From Azospirillum sp. TSO35-2 (GTDB lineage: Bacteria; Pseudomonadota; Alphaproteobacteria; Azospirillales; Azospirillaceae): 64,000 bases of DNA. The position numbers and the translations under genes were made by a program. The number at the start of each line of letters is the position of its first letter. Within the stretch, counting starts at the first letter, position 1. Location: NCBI RefSeq assembly GCF_003116095.1, contig NZ_LGRA01000013.1, forward strand, positions 356,545 to 420,544, given 5' to 3'. Below the pieces are notes generated by a model that was not told where the DNA came from, made no database searches, and saw only the letters and a list, made by a program, of their open reading frames with translations. Of the stretch, positions 56,455 to 64,000 are shown piece by piece.

Positions 56455-57340
56455 ATTTGACGTCGGTCACCCGCTTCGCCAGCGCCACGAATCCGGCCAG
56501 GGCGGGGAAATCGCGGTCGGCCCGGCGCGCCATCGCCAGCCCGACCAGGGGGGAGGCGTCGGCCAGCGGCCGGGTCGTGACGTTCTTGAACAGCAGATGC
56601 TCGGCGTAGTCGGGCAACAGCGCGAAACCGATGCCCATGCCGACCAGGGTCAGCAGCGTCAGCACATTCTCGACGTCCTGGACCGGCCGCAGTTGGACGC
56701 CCATGACCCGGCAATGCCCCTCGGTGATGTCGTGGAGATTGCCGGCGTGGTTCGGCGCCACCCGCAGGTAGGGAAAGGGCGCCAGATCCGCCAGCGGCAC
56801 CCGGTCGAGCGCCGTCAGCGGGTGGCGCTCCGGCAGAACGACGACCAGTTTCTCCGTCAGAACAACGTCATGGATCATGGCGGCGCCATCGACTGGCAGC
56901 CGCATGAACGCGACGTCAATCGTTCCGTTCTCCAGCGCCTCGCGCTGTTCGGCGGTGGTCATGTGGCGCAGTTCGACCGTCACGTCGGGATATTGCGCGC
57001 GCATGGCGGACAGGACGCTGGGAAAGATCTTCACCTCCGCCGACGGCAGGAAGCCGATGGTCAGCTTCGTCTGCTCCGCCTCGGCGGCGCGGCGCGCCAT
57101 GGTCAGCGCCCGCTGGGTCTGCGCCATGACCAGACGCGCCTCGTCCAGGAAGGCCCGTCCGGCGGCGGTCAGGGCGACCCGGCGCTTGGTTCGCTCCAGA
57201 AGCGGCGTGCCGATCTCCTCTTCAAGATCGCGGATTTGTTGGCTCAGGGACGGCTGGGCCGTGCGGAGCCGCTCGGCGGCGCGGGTGAAGTTGAGTTCCT
57301 CAGCCACGGCGATGAAATAGCGGATGTGCCGGAGTTCCAT
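56453..57340 (-). CDS. hcaR: LysR-family regulator, HcaR-like
   Basis: A 295-residue LysR regulator whose N-terminus [20 protein letters not shown], then [17 protein letters not shown], is close to the HcaR/CbnR/BenM branch. The C-terminal domain would bind an aromatic acid, presumably phenylpropionate or a pathway metabolite. It is divergent from hcaE and followed by mhpC on the same strand, and it stands between two matching AGACG-N5-CGTCT motifs. Confidence 0.88.
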   Translation of the reverse strand: MELRHIRYFIAVAEELNFTRAAERLRTAQPSLSQQIRDLEEEIGTPLLERTKRRVALTAAGRAFLDEARLVMAQTQRALTMARRAAEAEQTKLTIGFLPSAEVKIFPSVLSAMRAQYPDVTVELRHMTTAEQREALENGTIDVAFMRLPVDGAAMIHDVVLTEKLVVVLPERHPLTALDRVPLADLAPFPYLRVAPNHAGNLHDITEGHCRVMGVQLRPVQDVENVLTLLTLVGMGIGFALLPDYAEHLLFKNVTTRPLADASPLVGLAMARRADRDFPALAGFVALAKRVTDVK

Positions 57341-57349
57341 AACCCTATT

Positions 57350-57366
57350 AAGACGTGGAACGTCTT
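57350..57366. promoter_or_regulatory. Probable LysR (HcaR-like) operator, copy 1
   Basis: AAGACGT-GGA-ACGTCTT is a perfect 7+7 inverted repeat located 10 bp upstream of the lysR start and about 120 bp before hcaE. It can serve both autoregulation and activation of the divergent dioxygenase operon. Confidence 0.7.
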
Positions 57367-57485
57367 TTGTTGCAAGGAACAAAATATTTCACGAGCGGAT
57401 CGTCCGGGAACAGTATCGGCCGGAACCCGAGCCCCCGAGCCCCCAAACCACCCCCGAACCAATGGTATCTGGAGGAGACAGCCCC

Positions 57486-58856
57486 ATGGGCGACCGTATC
57501 GACGTCCGGAGCCTGGTGAACGCCCATTCCGGCACCATCACCCCGGCCATCTACAGCGACCCGGAAATCTACAAACAGGAGCTGGAGCGCGTCTTCGCGC
57601 GGAGCTGGCTGTTCCTGGTCCACGAAAGCATGATCCCCAAGGCTGGGGACTTCTTCACCACCTTCATGGGCGAAGACCCGGTGGTCGCCGTCCGCCAGAA
57701 GGACGGCAGCGTCGTCGCCTTCCTCAACCAGTGCCGCCATCGCGGCATGAAGCTGTGCCACGCCGACAGCGGCAACACCCGCGCCTTCACCTGCGCCTAT
57801 CATGGCTGGGCCTTCGGCCTGGACGGCGGCCTGACCATGGTGCCGCTGGAACAGGAGGCGTACCGGAACAAGCTGGACAAGAGCAAGTGGGGCGCCGTGC
57901 GGGTGCCCCGGGTGGTCAGCTACAAGGGCCTCGTCTTCGGCTGCTGGGACGAGAACGCCCCGCCGCTGGAGGAGTATCTCGGCGACATGGCCTGGTACCT
58001 CGACGGCTTCCTCGACCGCCGCGAGGGCGGCACCGAGGTGGTCGGCGGCATCCACAAATGGGAGGTGAAGTGCAACTGGAAATTCGCCGCCGAACAGTTC
58101 TGCAGCGACCAGTACCACGCGCCCTTCACCCACATCTCCGCCGTGCAGGTGCTGCAGAAGGCGCCGGAGAACACGCCGGAGGACCGTGACGCCCCGCTGG
58201 GCAGCGGCCAGACCGCGCGCCCGGTCTGGACCGACGCGCAGGGCGGCGTGCAGTATGCCGGCAACGGCCACGGCAGCGCGTTCTTCTTCACCAAGGAAGC
58301 GGACGCCAACGTCTGGGTGGACGGCAAGGTCTCGGCCTATTTCCGCGACACCTTCGCCGAGGCCGAACAGCGGCTGGGCCGGGTGCGCGCCCTGCGCCTG
58401 GCCGGGCACAACACCATGTTCCCCACCCTGTCCTGGCTGAACGGCACCCAGACCCTGCGCATCTGGCACCCGCGTGGCCCCGACAAGATCGAGGTCTGGG
58501 TGTTCTGCATCGCCGACAAGGCGGCGCCGCAGGACGTCAAGGACGCGCTGGTCCGCAGCCACGCCCGCGCCTTCGGCCCCGCCGGCTTCCTGGAGCAGGA
58601 CGACACCGAGAACTGGATCGAGGTGCAGAAGGTCCTGCGCGGCCACATCGCCCAGAAATCCGAATTCTGCATCCAGATGGGCATGGGGTTCGAGGAACGC
58701 CGCACCGACGGCATTCCCGGCATCACCAACTACACCTTCGCGGAAACGGCGGCGCGCGGCTTCTACCAGCGCTGGGCCGACATGATGTCCGCCGACAGCT
58801 GGGACGAGATCCAGTCCCGCACCAACGCCTATGAAAAGGAGGTCGTCCATGCCTGA
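57486..58856 (+). CDS. hcaE: 3-phenylpropionate/cinnamate-type dioxygenase, alpha subunit
   Basis: A 456-residue Rieske oxygenase large subunit. Rieske ligands lie in CRHRGMKLC and CAYHGWAFG (C-x-H and C-x2-H), and the mononuclear iron ligands in [14 protein letters not shown]. It hydroxylates the ring of phenylpropionate to a cis-dihydrodiol with electrons from the ferredoxin chain. The start at 57486 follows GGAGGAG with 8-bp spacing. Biphenyl- or benzoate-type substrates are less likely given the HcaB/MhpB neighbours. Confidence 0.9.
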   Translation: MGDRIDVRSLVNAHSGTITPAIYSDPEIYKQELERVFARSWLFLVHESMIPKAGDFFTTFMGEDPVVAVRQKDGSVVAFLNQCRHRGMKLCHADSGNTRAFTCAYHGWAFGLDGGLTMVPLEQEAYRNKLDKSKWGAVRVPRVVSYKGLVFGCWDENAPPLEEYLGDMAWYLDGFLDRREGGTEVVGGIHKWEVKCNWKFAAEQFCSDQYHAPFTHISAVQVLQKAPENTPEDRDAPLGSGQTARPVWTDAQGGVQYAGNGHGSAFFFTKEADANVWVDGKVSAYFRDTFAEAEQRLGRVRALRLAGHNTMFPTLSWLNGTQTLRIWHPRGPDKIEVWVFCIADKAAPQDVKDALVRSHARAFGPAGFLEQDDTENWIEVQKVLRGHIAQKSEFCIQMGMGFEERRTDGIPGITNYTFAETAARGFYQRWADMMSADSWDEIQSRTNAYEKEVVHA

Positions 58857-59409
58857 GACCGCCGTTCTCGACAAGCCCGCCGCCGCCCGTCCCGTTCGGG
58901 CGCCCCTGGCGTTGCAGCACGAGGTGGAGCAGTTCCTCTATCACGAAGCCGCCCTGGTCGATGAAGGACGCTTCCGCTCCTGGCTGGAGCTGCTGGCCGA
59001 CGACATCCAGTATGTGATGAAGACCAACACCCTGGCCCTGACCCGCGACCGCCGCAAGGGCATCGCCCCGCCGTCGACCTTCATCTACAACGAGGACAAG
59101 TTCCAGCTGGAGCGCCGCGTCGCCCGGCTGGAAACCGGCAACGCCTGGGCCGAGGAACCGGCCTCGCGCACCCGCCACATCGTCACCAACGTCCGCATCC
59201 TGGCCTGGGACGATGCGGACGAGATCGAGGTGGCCTGCAACTATCTGCTGCACCGCGCGGCCAAGCCGCAGGATCACTACGACTTCGTCGGCACGCGCCG
59301 CGACCGCCTGCGCCGCGTTCCCGGCGGCGAAGGCTGGCAGATCTTCGACCGGCAGATCGAACTGGACCAGTTCGTCCTGCTCGCCCCCAGCATCAGCATC
59401 TTCTTCTGA
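58849..59409 (+). CDS. hcaF: Ring-hydroxylating dioxygenase, beta subunit
   Basis: A 186-residue small subunit with the SnoaL-like fold: [32 protein letters not shown] (cited in part), [15 protein letters not shown] and [15 protein letters not shown] at the end. It overlaps the hcaE stop by 8 bp, and AAAGGAGG lies inside the end of hcaE. It supports the alpha3beta3 structure of the oxygenase. Confidence 0.92.
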   Translation: MPETAVLDKPAAARPVRAPLALQHEVEQFLYHEAALVDEGRFRSWLELLADDIQYVMKTNTLALTRDRRKGIAPPSTFIYNEDKFQLERRVARLETGNAWAEEPASRTRHIVTNVRILAWDDADEIEVACNYLLHRAAKPQDHYDFVGTRRDRLRRVPGGEGWQIFDRQIELDQFVLLAPSISIFF

Positions 59410-59411
59410 TC

Positions 59412-59771
59412 ATGACGAAAATCCGTGTCTGTTCCGTCGACGACCTCCAGCCCGGCGACGCCCGCCGGGTGGAGTGTTCCCCGGCGGTCGCCGTCTTCAA
59501 CGCTGACGGCAATTTCTATGCGGTGGCCGATCTCTGCACCCATGGCAACGCCTCGATGGCCGACGGCTATCTGGAGGATGGCGCGATGGTGGAATGTCCG
59601 CTGCACACGGCGCGCTTCTGCCTGAAGACCGGCCGGGCGATGTGCCTGCCGGCGACCGAGCCGCTGCGCACCTTCCCCGTCAGCGTGGAGGACGGCGACC
59701 TGTTCATCGAGGTCGACGACCCCGACGCCGAGGCCGCGCGGACTGTCGCCGGGAGCGGGGTTCCGGCATGA
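59412..59771 (+). CDS. hcaC: Rieske-type ferredoxin of the dioxygenase
   Basis: A 119-residue ferredoxin with the Rieske ligands in CTHGNASM and CPLHTARF. It carries electrons from the HcaD-like reductase to the oxygenase. It starts 2 bp after the beta subunit stop, and its own stop overlaps the next start (ATGA). Confidence 0.92.
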   Translation: MTKIRVCSVDDLQPGDARRVECSPAVAVFNADGNFYAVADLCTHGNASMADGYLEDGAMVECPLHTARFCLKTGRAMCLPATEPLRTFPVSVEDGDLFIEVDDPDAEAARTVAGSGVPA

Positions 59772-60583
59772 GCGGCCGGCTGGCGGGTGAGGCGATCCTC
59801 ATCACCGGCGGCGGCTCCGGTCTCGGCCGGGCCGTGGTCGAGCGGTTCCTGGCCGAAGGGGCGCGGGTCGGCGTGCTGGAACGCTCGCCCGACAAGCTGG
59901 CCCGGCTGCGGGACGATTTCGGCGCCGAGGTCGTGGCGGTCCAGGGGGACGTGCGCTCCCTGGACGACAACCGCCGGGCGGTGGCGGCGACGGTGTCGCG
60001 CTTCGGCAAGCTCGACGGCTTCGTCGGCAACGCCGCCCTCTGGGACCATGGCGCCGGCCTGCTGGCGACCGACGGGGACCGGCTGGCCGACGGCTTCGAC
60101 GAGCTGTTCGCCGTCAACGTCAAGGGCTATCTGCTGGGGGCCAAGGCGGCGGCGGCGGAGCTGGTGAAGAGCCAGGGGTCGATGATCTTCACCCTGTCCA
60201 ACGCCGCCTTCTACCCGGCCGGCGGCGGGCCGCTCTACACCGCGTCCAAGCACGCGGCGGTGGGGCTGATCCGCCAGCTGGCCTACGAGCTGGCGCCCAA
60301 GGTGCGGGTCAACGGGGTGGCCCCCTGCGGCATGGCCTCCGACCTGCGCGGACCGGACGCGCTGGGGCAGCGGGATTTGACGATCATGGACTCCCGCAGC
60401 CCGGAGGCCATCCGTTCGATCCTGCCGCTGCAGTTCTTTCCCGAACCGGCGGACTTCACCGGCCCCTTCGTCATGCTGGCCTCGCGCGCCGACAACCGGA
60501 CGCTCAGCGGCGTCCTCATCAACGCCGACGCCGGACTGGCCATCCGCGGCATCCGTCACGTGGCGGGCGGCCTCGACCTCTGA
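59768..60583 (+). CDS. hcaB: cis-Dihydrodiol dehydrogenase (SDR)
   Basis: A 271-residue SDR with [19 protein letters not shown] and the catalytic pair in [20 protein letters not shown]. The C-terminal segment [21 protein letters not shown] is nearly that of enteric HcaB. It oxidises the cis-dihydrodiol to 3-(2,3-dihydroxyphenyl)propionate. The ATG at 59768 overlaps the ferredoxin stop. Confidence 0.95.
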   Translation: MSGRLAGEAILITGGGSGLGRAVVERFLAEGARVGVLERSPDKLARLRDDFGAEVVAVQGDVRSLDDNRRAVAATVSRFGKLDGFVGNAALWDHGAGLLATDGDRLADGFDELFAVNVKGYLLGAKAAAAELVKSQGSMIFTLSNAAFYPAGGGPLYTASKHAAVGLIRQLAYELAPKVRVNGVAPCGMASDLRGPDALGQRDLTIMDSRSPEAIRSILPLQFFPEPADFTGPFVMLASRADNRTLSGVLINADAGLAIRGIRHVAGGLDL

Positions 60584-60641
60584 AGACCAATCCCACACAG
60601 GGTCCGCGCCCACGACCGGCGGCGGATCGGGAGGAACACCC

Positions 60642-61604
60642 ATGCCCGTCAAGCTGATCTGCGCCTCGCACACGCCGATGATGGATTACATCCATCCTCC
60701 CGCCGCGGTGGAAGCCGAGGCGCGCGGCACCTTCGCCACGCTGGCCGAGGAGGTGCGCGCCTACGACCCGGAACTGGTGGTCGTGTTCGCGCCCGACCAT
60801 TTCAACGGCTTCTTCTACGACCTGATGCCGCCCTTCTGCGTCGGGCTGCGCGCCGCCTGCGCCGGCGACTGGAGCATCGGCGAGGGGCCGCTGACGGTGC
60901 CGGAGGCCACCGCCCTGGCGCTGGTCAAGGCGGTCCAGGCGCAGGACATCGACATCGCCTATTCCTACCGGATGCAGGCCGACCACGGCTTCACCCAGCC
61001 GCTGGAGTTCCTGTGCGGCGATGTCGCCCGCTACCCGGTCATCCCGATCTTCGTCAACGGCGCCGCCAAGCCGTTGCCGCCCTGCCGGCGCGCGGTGGCG
61101 CTCGGCACGGCGGTCGGCAGGTTCCTGGGCGGGCTCGGCGAACGCGTCCTGATCCTCGGCTCCGGCGGCCTGTCCCACGACCCGCCCACGCCCCAGATGG
61201 GCTCGGTGCCGCCGGAGGTGGAGGAATTCCTGATCGCCGGCCGCAACCCGACACCGGAGGCGCGCCAGCGCCGGCAGGAGAATGTGCTGCGCACCGGCCG
61301 CCTGCTGGCCGAGGGCAAGGGGCAGTCGCTGCCCTTGAACGCCGACTGGGACCGCGGCCTGCTGGCCCGCTTCGCCGCCGCCGACATGGAGGCGCTGGCC
61401 GCCCTGACCGACGAGGACATCCTCGCCCAGGGCGGGCGCGGCGGGCAGGAGATCCGCGCCTGGATCGCCGCCTTCGCCGCGATGAACGCCATCGGTCCCT
61501 ATCGCGCCACCACCCGCTACTACCATCCGATCGACGAGTGGATCGCCGGCATGGCGATGGTCAGCGCCGATCCGGTCGGCACCTCCGCCACCCTCGCCGC
61601 GTGA
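60642..61604 (+). CDS. mhpB: 2,3-dihydroxyphenylpropionate 1,2-dioxygenase (LigB-type extradiol)
   Basis: A 320-residue class III extradiol dioxygenase. LVVVFAPDHFNGFFYDLMPPFC, MQADHGFTQPLEFL and LGSGGLSHDPPTPQ supply the conserved His residues and match MhpB. It opens the catechol ring to a product that MhpC hydrolyses. In Escherichia coli mhpB sits in a separate mhp operon; here it is built into the hca operon, between hcaB and hcaD. GGAGG precedes the start. Confidence 0.94.
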   Translation: MPVKLICASHTPMMDYIHPPAAVEAEARGTFATLAEEVRAYDPELVVVFAPDHFNGFFYDLMPPFCVGLRAACAGDWSIGEGPLTVPEATALALVKAVQAQDIDIAYSYRMQADHGFTQPLEFLCGDVARYPVIPIFVNGAAKPLPPCRRAVALGTAVGRFLGGLGERVLILGSGGLSHDPPTPQMGSVPPEVEEFLIAGRNPTPEARQRRQENVLRTGRLLAEGKGQSLPLNADWDRGLLARFAAADMEALAALTDEDILAQGGRGGQEIRAWIAAFAAMNAIGPYRATTRYYHPIDEWIAGMAMVSADPVGTSATLAA

Positions 61605-61611
61605 GGCCGGC

Positions 61612-62835
61612 ATGACCACCACCTACGTCATCGTCGGCGGCGGACAGGCGGGAGCGGTCGCCGCCACCACCCTGCGCACCGCCGGCTTCACCGACCGCAT
61701 CCTGTTCGTCGGCGCCGAGCCGCATCTGCCCTACGAGCGGCCGCCCCTGTCCAAGGAGGTGCTGACCAAGCCGGAAGCCGCCAGGCTGACCATCCATTCC
61801 GACGGCTTCTACCGCGACAACGCCATCGAAACCCGTTTTGGCGTCACCGCGGTGACGCTGGACGCCGGGAAACGCACCCTGGGCCTGGCCGACGGGGAAA
61901 CCATCCCGTTCGACCGGCTGCTGCTGGCGACGGGGGCGCGGGCGCGGCCCTACCCCCTGCTCGATCGGCTCGGCGGCGGGGTGCACACCGTCCGCACCCT
62001 TGACGACGCCGAGGCGCTGCGCGGCCATGTCCGGCCGGGGCGGCGCGTGCTGGTCGTCGGCGGCGGCGTCATCGGGCTGGAGGTCGCGGCCAGCGTGGTC
62101 GCCATGGGCGGGGTGGTGACGGTGATCGAGCGCGGCGACCGGCTGATGGCCCGCGCCGCGCCGCCGCCCCTGGCCGAGGAGCTGCTGGCGCTGCACCGCG
62201 ACCGGGGCGTCGCCGTTGCCTTCGGCTGCGATCTGACCGAGGCGGTGACGGCGGCGAACGGCGACATCGTCCTGACCGCCGCCGACGGCCGCCGCTTCAC
62301 CGGCGATCTGGTGGTCTACGGCGTCGGCGTCGAGCTGAACGTGGAGCTGGCGGTGTCGGCCGGCCTCTACATCGATGACGGCATCGTCGTCGACGAATGG
62401 GGCCGCACCAGCCACCCCGACATCTACGCCGCCGGCGACGTGGCCCGCCAATGGCACCCGCATCTGAAGGCGTTCCGCCGCTACGAGACCTGGGCCAACG
62501 CCCAGAACCAGGGGGCGGGCGTGGCGCGGGCGATGGCGACCGGCGAGCCCTGCGGCTTCGAGGTGCCGTGGTATTGGACCGACCAGTACGGCATCAACAT
62601 CCAGGTCGCCGGCGCCTGCGACGCCGAGTCCTGGATCCTGCGCGGCGAGCGGAGCAGCGGGCGCTACACCCTGTTCGGGCTCACCGACGGAACGGTGACG
62701 GGGGCGGTGACGGTCAACAACGGCCGCGACATGCGGCCGGCCCGTGCCCTGATCGCCGCCGCGGCGCCGGTCGACCCCGCTTGGCTCGCCGATCCCGGAC
62801 AGCCCCTGCGGGCTCCGGCTCCCCGCGCCGCCTGA
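61612..62835 (+). CDS. hcaD: Ferredoxin reductase of the dioxygenase
   Basis: A 407-residue FAD/NADH reductase with two dinucleotide motifs, YVIVGGGQAGAVAATTLR and VLVVGGGVIGLEVAASVV, and the C-terminal ARTFD-type pattern YAAGDVARQWHPHLKAFRRY. It passes electrons from NADH to the Rieske ferredoxin. It starts 7 bp after mhpB and completes the multicomponent dioxygenase. Confidence 0.93.
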   Translation: MTTTYVIVGGGQAGAVAATTLRTAGFTDRILFVGAEPHLPYERPPLSKEVLTKPEAARLTIHSDGFYRDNAIETRFGVTAVTLDAGKRTLGLADGETIPFDRLLLATGARARPYPLLDRLGGGVHTVRTLDDAEALRGHVRPGRRVLVVGGGVIGLEVAASVVAMGGVVTVIERGDRLMARAAPPPLAEELLALHRDRGVAVAFGCDLTEAVTAANGDIVLTAADGRRFTGDLVVYGVGVELNVELAVSAGLYIDDGIVVDEWGRTSHPDIYAAGDVARQWHPHLKAFRRYETWANAQNQGAGVARAMATGEPCGFEVPWYWTDQYGINIQVAGACDAESWILRGERSSGRYTLFGLTDGTVTGAVTVNNGRDMRPARALIAAAAPVDPAWLADPGQPLRAPAPRAA

Positions 62836-62880
62836 CGAACCGCGTTCCAACAAGAAAAATCCCAGAGGAGGCACGCCTGC

Positions 62881-63189
62881 ATGGATGAGGCTTTGCGCAA
62901 GAAGATCCTGGCCAACCCGAAATACCAGCGCCTGATCTCGCACCGGACCGGGCTGGCCCGGCGGCTGTCGGCGGCGATGATCGTCGTCTATTACGGCTAC
63001 ATCCTGGCGGTGGCACTGCTGCCCCAGCAGATGGGCGCCCCCGTCTTCGAGGGCGGGGTCACTTCGCTGGGCTTTCCCGCCGGGGTCGGGGTGATCGTGA
63101 TCGCCGTGCTGCTGACCGGCGTCTACGTGTTCCAGGCCAACCGCCGCTTCGATCCCCTGATCCGCGAGATCGTCGAGGAGGCCCGGTGA
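62881..63189 (+). CDS. DUF485 (YjcH-like) membrane protein
   Basis: A 102-residue inner-membrane protein with two hydrophobic segments ([16 protein letters not shown] and [20 protein letters not shown]) and the DUF485 pattern [19 protein letters not shown]. Such proteins accompany ActP-type sodium/solute symporters and probably act as partner subunits. It lies 45 bp after hcaD, and its stop overlaps the symporter start (TGATG). Confidence 0.9.
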   Translation: MDEALRKKILANPKYQRLISHRTGLARRLSAAMIVVYYGYILAVALLPQQMGAPVFEGGVTSLGFPAGVGVIVIAVLLTGVYVFQANRRFDPLIREIVEEAR

Positions 63190-64000
63190 TGCGCCGCATT
63201 TCCCTGACGGCCGGCGTCGCGGCAACCGCCGCCGCGATCGGTCCCGCCCCCGTCCTGGCGGCGGGCGCGCTGGACGGACCGGTGACCAAACAGGCCACCA
63301 ACGTCACCGCCATCGTGATGTTCATCGCCTTCGTCCTGGCCACCCTGGCGCTGACATGGTGGGCGGCGCGGCGCACCCGCTCGGCCGCCGACTTCTACAC
63401 GGCGGGCGGCGGCATCACCGGGTTCCAGAACGGGCTGGCCATCGCCGGCGACTACATGTCCGCCGCCTCCTTTCTCGGCATCGTCGCCCTGGTCTATTCG
63501 TCGGGCTATGACGGGCTGATCTATTCGGTCGGCGTGCTGGCGGGCTGGCCGATCATCCTGTTCCTGATCGCCGAGCCGCTGCGCAACCTCGGGCGCTTCT
63601 CCTTTGTCGACGTGCTGTCCCACCGGCTGACCGAGCGGCCGATCCGGCTGTTCGCCGCCTGCAGCTCGCTGACCGTGGTCGCCTTCTACCTGATCGCCCA
63701 GATGGTCGGGGCCGGCCAGCTGATCCAGTTGCTGTTCGGGCTCGACTATCTGTACGCCGTGGTTCTGGTCGGGGTTCTGATGATCCTCTACGTCACCTTC
63801 GGCGGCATGCTGGCGACCACCTGGGTGCAGATCACCAAGGCGGTCCTGCTGCTGTGCGGCGCCACCTTCATGGCGGTCAGCGTGCTGGCGGCCTTCGGCT
63901 TCAGCCTGGATGCCCTGTTCGCCCGCGCCATCGCGATCAAGGGCAGCACCCGCATCATGATGCCGGGCAACTTCGTCAAGGACCCGCTGCAGACGATCTC
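63189..64000 (+). CDS. actP: Sodium/solute symporter, ActP type (cut by window end)
   Basis: The first 270 residues of an SSS-family symporter. A signal-like N-terminus ([20 protein letters not shown]) is followed by TM segments and the motifs [31 protein letters not shown] (cited in part: [20 protein letters not shown]) and [16 protein letters not shown], typical of acetate permease ActP. A GTG at 63186 is an alternative start. Linked to the hca operon, it may import phenylpropionate or another carboxylate rather than acetate; this is inference. About half of the protein lies outside the window. Confidence 0.88.
   Translation, partial: MRRISLTAGVAATAAAIGPAPVLAAGALDGPVTKQATNVTAIVMFIAFVLATLALTWWAARRTRSAADFYTAGGGITGFQNGLAIAGDYMSAASFLGIVALVYSSGYDGLIYSVGVLAGWPIILFLIAEPLRNLGRFSFVDVLSHRLTERPIRLFAACSSLTVVAFYLIAQMVGAGQLIQLLFGLDYLYAVVLVGVLMILYVTFGGMLATTWVQITKAVLLLCGATFMAVSVLAAFGFSLDALFARAIAIKGSTRIMMPGNFVKDPLQTI

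Overview
The window is high-GC DNA with very strong third-position GC bias. Its ABC-transporter, sarcosine-oxidase and aromatic-degradation gene families suggest a metabolically versatile alphaproteobacterium, most probably of the Rhodospirillales (Azospirillum-like); this is inferred from gene content and style, not from a marker gene. No rRNA, tRNA or CRISPR array is visible. The window reads as a chain of substrate-specific catabolic islands, each with its own regulator and operator, separated by short convergent or divergent gaps and a few insertion-sequence remnants.

Left part (1-12 kb). An internally deleted IS3-type element sits at the edge. A FadR-type GntR regulator (401-1111) is divergent from a long operon: AA_synth/DUF1185 protein, alpha/beta hydrolase, flavin reductase with a NUDIX-like tail, luciferase-like flavin monooxygenase, aldehyde dehydrogenase, NIPSNAP protein, and a PotDBCA-type ABC importer (1454-10775). 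Two copies of a GGTATACC-centred palindrome flank the divergent promoters. The set resembles the Rut pyrimidine pathway in enzyme classes but not in gene order or content, and looks like an import-plus-oxidative-cleavage route for an unidentified, probably nitrogenous, compound. Broken IS481- and IS5-type transposases follow.

Middle (11.6-31.3 kb). There is a SnoaL-like protein whose predicted promoter is overlapped by a 21-bp palindrome, MarR and TetR regulators, an MFS transporter, and a LysR/alpha-beta-hydrolase pair. Next is an RpiR-controlled operon for D-amino-acid and unusual-peptide scavenging: D-amino-acid transaminase, fused DppDF ATPase, peptide-binding protein, DppBC permeases, DmpA-type peptidase, M55 D-aminopeptidase and isoaspartyl peptidase. 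A structured interspersed repeat splits the binding-protein and permease genes. A 1243-residue protein with two propeller-like repeat arrays around an RTX block follows on the minus strand.

Right part (31.5-64 kb). A minus-strand hexuronate block (uxuA, SDR fructuronate reductase, ExuT-type MFS, GH31 glycosidase, LacI regulator) is divergent from a GntR regulator. It is followed by an orphan hybrid PAS histidine kinase, an FAD amine oxidase, and a one-carbon operon soxBDAG-glyA-sdaA that would take sarcosine through glycine and serine to pyruvate. The end of the window is a phenylpropionate pathway: hcaEFCBD with mhpB on the plus strand, mhpCDFE on the minus strand, an HcaR-like LysR gene between them, and a DUF485/ActP-type symporter pair running off the edge. 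Two near-identical AGACG-N5-CGTCT motifs, one before each arm, suggest that the LysR protein controls both.
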